DNA of 17,922 nt, taken from positions 1 to 17,922 of the forward strand of contig JBKBKC010000023.1 in assembly GCA_046294265.1 (NCBI GenBank), in the 5' to 3' direction. Numbering within the stretch: position 1 is the first letter of the stretch; every line of letters begins with the position of its first letter. Both the position numbers and the translations under genes were made by a program. The notes beneath the pieces were generated by a model. The model was not told the origin of the DNA and searched no databases. It was given only the letters and a program-made list of their open reading frames with translations. Of the stretch, positions 13,724 through 17,922 are shown in pieces. Source of the DNA: JBKBKC01 sp046294265. Lineage in GTDB: Bacteria > Pseudomonadota > Alphaproteobacteria > Rhodobacterales > Rhodobacteraceae.

Positions 13724-14725
13724 TTATCGCACCCAGAGCCCCTCACGCTTGATCCGGTTGCGGATGGCCTGTTCGCGGCGCGGAAGATCGGCGCGGTCAA
13801 AGAGGGCGCGCACCGCGGCCCCCTGCGCCTTTTCCAGCATCCGCTTCATCGGGCCATAGGCGCGAAGCACCTTCTGCACCCGCGGCTCTGCGGCGACCCG
13901 CATCATCACCTCCACCGCGTGGTCGGATTCGCGGGCAAAGAACAGCGGCAGGACACGCCAGTGGCAGGTCACGTCGCCATCCATCCCCGCAAGCTCCGGC
14001 CCGGGCCGCCCGCCGCCGAAGGCGTGAATGACAAGCGGCAGCGCCACCTGGTCCAGCCAGGGATCGAGCGACTGGCACACCAGTTCCGGCAGAGGATTGT
14101 GCAGGATCGACAGCGCGGTGTCCAGAAAGCGCGCCCCGAAGGCTTGCGGGTCAGCCCCGAGGAACCAGCCCGCGTTGAAGTAGAGGTAGCGCTGCCAGTA
14201 TTCGTCGGGCTGCGAAAGGTCGAGGCTGCTGGCAAAATCGAGGCCGAAGCGGTCGAACAGCGCGCGCCAGATGGCGGTATAGCCGGGGCCGTAAAGCTCG
14301 GGCTGGGGCCAGGTGCCCTCGCGGCGCATCGAGGCGGCAGGGCGGGAAAAGTCGAACGGAACGCCGGAGAGAGCGCCGGTCACCAGGGTGTCGGTGTCGA
14401 GGAACAGGAACGGGCCGGGGGGCAGCGCGGCCAGCCCCTCGATCTTGTTCCCGTAAGGATAGCGCGCGCCGAAATGGCGGTTCTCGAAGGGCAGGATCTC
14501 GGCCCCCATCTGCAGCAGCAGGTCCCGCGCGGCCGGGTCCTCTATGCGCGGGTCCTCGGGCCAGAGGGGGCCGGGCTGCGGCTCCATCAGGATCACGCGG
14601 CCCGCGAAGGCGGGGTCCTGGGCGCGCAGCGAAGCCACCAGCAGCACCGCCTCATAGGTCAACCGCCCGGCCTGAACCACCGCCGTCAGCGTAAAGGGTT
14701 GCGCCTGTGACTGGGTTTCCGTCAT
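13724..14725 (-). CDS. Glycosyltransferase-like protein with DTD motif (GT8-like)
   Basis: A 333-residue soluble protein. It opens with a beta strand FTLTAVVQAG and a helix TYEAVLLVASLRAQ, followed by GNKIEGLAAL (92-101) and FLFLDTDTLVTG (107-118). The DTD (110-112) following a hydrophobic strand is the metal/nucleotide-sugar site of GT-A fold glycosyltransferases; the conserved Lys before it and the YLYFNAGWFLG segment further on (the N-x-G pattern) fit GT8-like enzymes. Donor and acceptor are unknown. GAGGAC precedes the ATG by about 4 bases. It is divergent from a small exported-protein gene, with 74 bases between. The nearby glycosyl- and sulfotransferases suggest surface-glycan work, as inference only. 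Confidence 0.7.
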   Translation of the reverse strand: MTETQSQAQPFTLTAVVQAGRLTYEAVLLVASLRAQDPAFAGRVILMEPQPGPLWPEDPRIEDPAARDLLLQMGAEILPFENRHFGARYPYGNKIEGLAALPPGPFLFLDTDTLVTGALSGVPFDFSRPAASMRREGTWPQPELYGPGYTAIWRALFDRFGLDFASSLDLSQPDEYWQRYLYFNAGWFLGADPQAFGARFLDTALSILHNPLPELVCQSLDPWLDQVALPLVIHAFGGGRPGPELAGMDGDVTCHWRVLPLFFARESDHAVEVMMRVAAEPRVQKVLRAYGPMKRMLEKAQGAAVRALFDRADLPRREQAIRNRIKREGLWVR

Positions 14726-14799
14726 GCTGTCCTCATCGCGGCCCCCGGTCGGGCCGTTCGACTATGGCGCGCGGATCCGGGATGCGGAAGGGAAAAGCC

Positions 14800-15216
14800 A
14801 TGCGGACTGGTCTGTTGCTGGCGGCGATGGTGTCGGGCGGAGCAGGCACGGCCACCGGCCAGCAGTTCACCACGGCGGCCGAGGTGCGCCCCATCCTGGA
14901 GATGACAAAGGCCAACTGGGTGGCGGTGCGCGAATATGACGGGCAGGACCTGCTGTATTTCACGCATCTTCTGGCGTGGCGCTGCGGGATGAACGCGGTG
15001 CGGTTCTCGGTCAACACCGCGAATGTGGATCACGAGTGGCCGCTGGAGCCCTGCTATGAAGGCACCGAATCCCCCAACGCGATCAAGGCCGAAACCCATC
15101 TGCCCTTCACCGCCCTCCCGCTGGGATCGGTGGGCAGCGTGGTGGTGGTGGTCGAACTGGACGACGGCAGCTTCCTGCCCGCGACCTATGAGCGGGCGCA
15201 GATCCTGCTCCCCTGA
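14800..15216 (+). CDS. Small exported protein of unknown function
   Basis: A 138-residue protein with an N-terminal signal peptide: basic MR, hydrophobic TGLLLAAMVSGGAGTA, cleavage likely near ATG-QQ. The mature part begins FTTAAEVRPILEMTKANWVAVREYDGQDLLYFTHLLAWRCG and contains two cysteines (in WRCGM and EPCYEG) that could form a disulfide in the periplasm. No transmembrane segment follows. I do not recognise a named family, although proteins of this size and pattern (KANWVAVREYDGQDLLYFT) look conserved. The start at 14800 is preferred because GGAAGGGAAAAG lies just upstream and it gives a clean signal peptide. It converges tightly with the downstream hydrolase gene. Confidence 0.72.
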   Translation: MRTGLLLAAMVSGGAGTATGQQFTTAAEVRPILEMTKANWVAVREYDGQDLLYFTHLLAWRCGMNAVRFSVNTANVDHEWPLEPCYEGTESPNAIKAETHLPFTALPLGSVGSVVVVVELDDGSFLPATYERAQILLP

Positions 15217-15218
15217 CG

Positions 15219-15235
15219 TCACCCCGGCGGGGTGA
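15219..15235. terminator. Short hairpin between convergent genes
   Basis: TCACCCC, loop GGC, GGGGTGA is a perfect 7-bp stem. Its left arm contains the stop codon of the minus-strand hydrolase gene and it begins 3 bases after the plus-strand stop. There is no U-run, so termination is possible but not certain. Confidence 0.35.
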
Positions 15236-16013
15236 AGCGCAGCGAGAGGCAGGACATGCCGCCATCAAGCTTGGCGCATTCCGAATTGCCGATCTCGCGC
15301 AGGGCGTATCCGGCGCGGTCCAGCGCCTCGGCGGTGCGGGGAAAGCCTGCGGCCATCAGCACGGCCGCGTTGAACCGGATGGCGTTGGCTGCGGCCTCCT
15401 CGCCTTCGGCAGTGTGGATGACGCGGTAGCCCGCGAAACAGCCGGTGGCGGCAAGGCGCGGGGTGGCGAGGATTGTCTCGGCATCCAGCAGCGAACAATC
15501 CGTCTTGAAGTGCAGCACCCCCGGCGGCATTTCCACCTCGCGCAGCCGCCAGCCCCATGCGGCCACGATCCCCGCCAGTTCGCCGATCCCGGCGGCATTG
15601 GTGCGGGCCGAGCGGCCCACGAGGATTTCCGTCTCGCACATCAGGACATCGCCGCCCTCGATAAAGCTGCCCTCGCCCGTGATGCGCGCGAGATCGCCGT
15701 AAAGCGCCGACAGATGCGGGGCCATCTCTGCCGCCTCGCCCAGACGCGAGGGCGCGCCGGGGCGCATGATCACGGCGCCTTCGGGCAGGCACAGCGCGGT
15801 ATCCTCGACAAAGAGGGCGTCGGGGAAGGCCTCCAGCGCGTCAAGCTCGATCACCGTCGCCCCGAGGTCGCGCAGGGTGGACACATAGGCGGCGTGGTGG
15901 GCCAGCATCAGATCGAGGTCCGGCGTGCCGGTGTCCACCGCACGCAGGCCGCCGGTGACCGTGGCCGCCGGGCGGCGGGTGATGGCATGGGTGAAGTCAT
16001 GGCTTTTCGGCAT
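15219..16013 (-). CDS. Dimethylarginine dimethylaminohydrolase-like amidinotransferase
   Basis: A 264-residue protein of the guanidino-group-modifying (pentein) superfamily. The sequence shows FVEDTALCLP (68-77), FIEGGDVLMC (117-126) with the catalytic acid E119, LHFKTDCSLLD (167-177) with the catalytic H168, and GGMSCLSLRF (251-260) with the nucleophile C255. This set and order match bacterial DDAH, which hydrolyses N-omega-methylated arginines to citrulline and methylamines. Length is typical. CCGGAGG lies just upstream of the ATG. Relatives acting on arginine or N-succinylarginine are possible, but the motif contexts favour DDAH. No arginine deiminase or nitric oxide gene is adjacent. A GCCCCG/CGGGGC hairpin (16042-16056) lies between it and gph. 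Confidence 0.87.
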   Translation of the reverse strand: MPKSHDFTHAITRRPAATVTGGLRAVDTGTPDLDLMLAHHAAYVSTLRDLGATVIELDALEAFPDALFVEDTALCLPEGAVIMRPGAPSRLGEAAEMAPHLSALYGDLARITGEGSFIEGGDVLMCETEILVGRSARTNAAGIGELAGIVAAWGWRLREVEMPPGVLHFKTDCSLLDAETILATPRLAATGCFAGYRVIHTAEGEEAAANAIRFNAAVLMAAGFPRTAEALDRAGYALREIGNSECAKLDGGMSCLSLRFTPPG

Positions 16014-16041
16014 CGGCCCCTCCGGTGATCCTGCCGTGATA

Positions 16042-16056
16042 GCCCCGGCGCGGGGC
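16042..16056. terminator. Hairpin between gph and the hydrolase gene
   Basis: GCCCCG, loop of 3, CGGGGC forms a 6-bp GC stem 12 bases past the gph stop on the minus strand. No U-run follows, so it may only attenuate or be incidental. Confidence 0.25.
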
Positions 16057-16067
16057 CGGAGTCGAGA

Positions 16068-16727
16068 TCACCCCTGCGCTGTCAGGCCCTGCACGAGGGC
16101 AGGAAGTTCGGCCCAGTCGGAAAAGGCCGCGTGATGGGGCAGTCGGTCCAGCGGGGTCTGCCGGTAGCCTTCTGTGAAGATCAGGAACGGCAGGCCCGCG
16201 CGGGCGGCGGTTTCGGCATCCACCTCGCTGTCGCCCACATAGATGACCGGCGATGTCCCCAGCGCTGCCACCGCCGCCAGCAGGGCTGCGGGATCGGGCT
16301 TGCGCAGGGGCAGGCTGTCGCCACCGACCACCACGGCAAAACGGTCCAGCATCCCGAAGTGGCGCAGGACCGAGAGGGTGGGCGCGTGCGGCTTGTTGGT
16401 GCAGATGCCGAAGGTGCAGCCCATGGCCGCGAGCACGTCCAGTGCCGCCACCACACCGGGATAAAGCCGGGTCAGCCCCACCGCATCGTCATATCCGGCG
16501 GTAAAGCTGGCCATCATGCGGGCGTGGCGGGGGCCGGTGGGGTTGTCACCGCTGGCCTCCAGCAGGCGCGCCACCAGATGCGGCACACCCCTGCCGATGA
16601 AGCTGCGCACCTGTTCATGCGTCATCGGGGCAAGCCCCTCTTCTGCCAGCACGCGATTGGCAGCGGCATGGATGTCCGGCGCGCTGTCGATCAGCGTCCC
16701 GTCCAGATCGAAGATCACCGCCGTCAT
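16068..16727 (-). CDS. gph: Phosphoglycolate phosphatase (HAD superfamily)
   Basis: A 219-residue HAD hydrolase with motif I VIFDLDGTLIDS (4-15; D7 nucleophile, D9 general acid), motif II ICTNKP (108-113; T110), motif III RKPDP (K143) and motif IV VGDSEVD (164-170). A helical C1 cap at about 15-85 contains FIGRGVPHLV. It would dephosphorylate 2-phosphoglycolate, made by Rubisco oxygenation or DNA repair. It begins 21 bases after the rpe stop and probably shares its transcript. Related HAD enzymes with other phosphates cannot be excluded, but the IGRGV cap signature fits Gph. Confidence 0.88.
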   Translation of the reverse strand: MTAVIFDLDGTLIDSAPDIHAAANRVLAEEGLAPMTHEQVRSFIGRGVPHLVARLLEASGDNPTGPRHARMMASFTAGYDDAVGLTRLYPGVVAALDVLAAMGCTFGICTNKPHAPTLSVLRHFGMLDRFAVVVGGDSLPLRKPDPAALLAAVAALGTSPVIYVGDSEVDAETAARAGLPFLIFTEGYRQTPLDRLPHHAAFSDWAELPALVQGLTAQG

Positions 16728-16748
16728 GCGCGGGGCCTCAGGCCGGGG

Positions 16749-17450
16749 TCACGCCATCGCACCGCTCGCCGCCTCCGCCGCCGTCCGGATCGCCCGGATG
16801 TTCACGCCGTAAGGGGCAGGATCGGCGACCGAGCCACCCTTGAACACCGCCGAGCCCGCCACCAGCACATCCGCCCCCGCTGCCGCCACCAGCGGCGCCG
16901 TGTCCACGGTCACGCCGCCGTCGATCTCGATATGCACGGGGCGGTCGCCGATCATGGCGCGCAGTCGGCGCACCTTGTCGATCTGGCTGTGGATGAAGCC
17001 CTGCCCACCAAAGCCGGGGTTGACCGTCATCACGCAGACCAGATCCACCATGTCCAGCAGACAGTCCACCGCCGCCACATCCGTCCCCGGATTGATGGCA
17101 AGGCCAGCCTTGCAGCCCGCCCCCCGGATCGCCTGCAAGGTGCGGTGGATGTGGGGGCCGGCCTCAAGATGCGCGGTCAGGACGTCGGCCCCCGCGCGGG
17201 CGAAGGCGTCGATGTAGGGATCGACCGGCGCGATCATCAGATGCACGTCCATCACCCCCTTGATATGCGGGCGGATGGCGGCGCAGGTTGCGGGGCCGAA
17301 GGTGATGTTGGGCACGAAATGGCCGTCCATCACATCGACATGCACCCAGTCGGCCCCCTGCCCCTCGACCGCGCGGCACTCGGCACCGAAATTGGCGAAG
17401 TCTGCGGCCAGGATCGACGGCGCTATCCTGATGCGGCGGTCAAAACTCAT
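16749..17450 (-). CDS. rpe: Ribulose-phosphate 3-epimerase
   Basis: A 233-residue TIM-barrel enzyme interconverting D-ribulose 5-phosphate and D-xylulose 5-phosphate in the pentose phosphate and Calvin cycles. Visible are IAPSILAADFANFG (9-22), WVHVDVMDGHFVPNITFGP (35-53; H37, D39), DVHLMI (68-73; H70), VNPGFGGQGF (143-152), EIDGGV (175-180; D177) and LVAGSAVF (196-203). The metal and catalytic residues H37, D39, H70 and D177 are all present. ATG 17450 is preferred over 17468 because AGGGGAG precedes it and the alignment starts there. It leads a pair with gph. Confidence 0.96.
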   Translation of the reverse strand: MSFDRRIRIAPSILAADFANFGAECRAVEGQGADWVHVDVMDGHFVPNITFGPATCAAIRPHIKGVMDVHLMIAPVDPYIDAFARAGADVLTAHLEAGPHIHRTLQAIRGAGCKAGLAINPGTDVAAVDCLLDMVDLVCVMTVNPGFGGQGFIHSQIDKVRRLRAMIGDRPVHIEIDGGVTVDTAPLVAAAGADVLVAGSAVFKGGSVADPAPYGVNIRAIRTAAEAASGAMA

Positions 17451-17522
17451 GGCGTGGCTCCCCTGCATCCGCGGCCAACACCCTCTAGCGCAGGGGGTGC
17501 GGTGGCGTCCAGCGGTAGTGCC

Positions 17523-17922
17523 CTAGTAGGCCCCTCGCCCGGTCAGCACCACGGCAAAGGTGCGCCACAGGATCGCCAGATCGCCCCGCAGGCTGGGCGC
17601 GCGCAGATAGGACACGTCCATGCGCACCATGTCGTTGAATGCCACATCCGCACGCCCCGACACCTGCCAGACGCCAGTGATCCCTGGCAGCCCCTGCAGC
17701 CGTTCGAGCGCCACGGCAGGATAATCGGCCACCTCGGAAGGCAGCGCCGGGCGGGGGCCCACCAGGCTCATATCGCCGCGCAGCACGTTCAGCAGCTGCG
17801 GCAGCTCGTCCAGCGAAGAGCGTCGCAGGAAACGACCGAAGGGGGTGACCCGGGGATCGTCCTTCATCTTGAAGCAGACGCCCGCCCGGTCGGACCCGGA
17901 CAGCAGTGCGGCGCGCCGCACC
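17523..17922 (-). CDS. Undecaprenyl-phosphate sugar phosphotransferase, C-terminal part (window edge)
   Basis: The frame is open to the end of the window, so the N-terminal part is missing. The visible 133 residues are the C-terminal half of a Bac_transf (polyprenyl glycosylphosphotransferase) domain: FKMKDDPRVTPFGRFLRRSS, LDELPQLLNVLRGDMSLVGPRP, LPGITGVWQVSGR and a tail VSYLRAPSLRGDLAILWRTF ending in GRGAY. These initiating enzymes (WcaJ, ExoY, WbaP types) transfer a sugar-1-phosphate from a nucleotide sugar to undecaprenyl phosphate at the inner membrane, the first step of exopolysaccharide or O-antigen synthesis. Whether it is a short ExoY-like or a long WcaJ-like form depends on sequence outside the window. 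It is separated from rpe by 72 bases. Confidence 0.9.
   Translation of the reverse strand, partial: VRRAALLSGSDRAGVCFKMKDDPRVTPFGRFLRRSSLDELPQLLNVLRGDMSLVGPRPALPSEVADYPAVALERLQGLPGITGVWQVSGRADVAFNDMVRMDVSYLRAPSLRGDLAILWRTFAVVLTGRGAY

Noticed and set aside
1..17922. CRISPR array, phage-defence island or toxin-antitoxin pair
   Set aside because: No spaced direct repeats and no recognisable defence or toxin-antitoxin gene on either strand.

Overview
The window looks like chromosomal DNA of an alphaproteobacterium of the Rhodobacteraceae (Rhodobacter/Paracoccus-like). The grounds are very high GC, long spurious antisense ORFs, the family-typical forms of DNA polymerase I, the CHCC zinc-finger protein and the GT14/DUF5928-type glycosyltransferase, and a tRNA-Gly(GCC) with encoded CCA. 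The assignment is inferred from protein character alone, without a database search.

Layout. (1) Bases 1-2776 are an insertion-sequence graveyard. The 3' part of an IS21-type istA is fused, at a short microhomology, to an N-terminally truncated IS110/IS1111-type transposase with its 3' non-coding tail. This abuts a truncated IS3-family element (orfA intact, orfB cut off, slippery heptamer retained), which abuts the 3' end of a decayed IS66 tnpC. (2) 2988-3977: a B12-binding-domain regulator related to AerR/PpaA, transcribed leftwards. Its upstream region carries two perfect TGTC-N10-GACA palindromes, which fit the PpsR/CrtJ operator pattern TGT-N12-ACA. This is the most interesting signal in the window. 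(3) 4010-7049: a Gfo/Idh/MocA oxidoreductase, a frameshifted IS5-family relic, a DUF1203 gene ending at a strong palindrome, a decayed YdeI/OmdA gene, and a small ORF translationally coupled to polA. (4) 7049-10139: polA with an intact proofreading domain, and a CHCC zinc-finger gene. (5) 10578-15216: a surface-glycan-like group, with a GT14-type glycosyltransferase coupled to a HIT protein, a divergent sulfotransferase, tRNA-Gly, a DTD-motif glycosyltransferase and a small exported protein. (6) 15219-17922: dimethylargininase-like hydrolase, phosphoglycolate phosphatase, ribulose-phosphate 3-epimerase, and the C-terminal part of an undecaprenyl-phosphate sugar transferase cut by the window edge.

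How genes relate. rpe and gph are co-oriented and closely spaced; both act in sugar-phosphate metabolism linked to the pentose phosphate or Calvin cycle. The GT14 protein, sulfotransferase, DTD glycosyltransferase and terminal sugar transferase could contribute to a sulfated or branched surface polysaccharide, but only neighbourhood supports this. The B12-domain regulator with PpsR-like sites suggests light/oxygen regulation of a phototroph-type regulon, although no photosynthesis structural gene is in the window.
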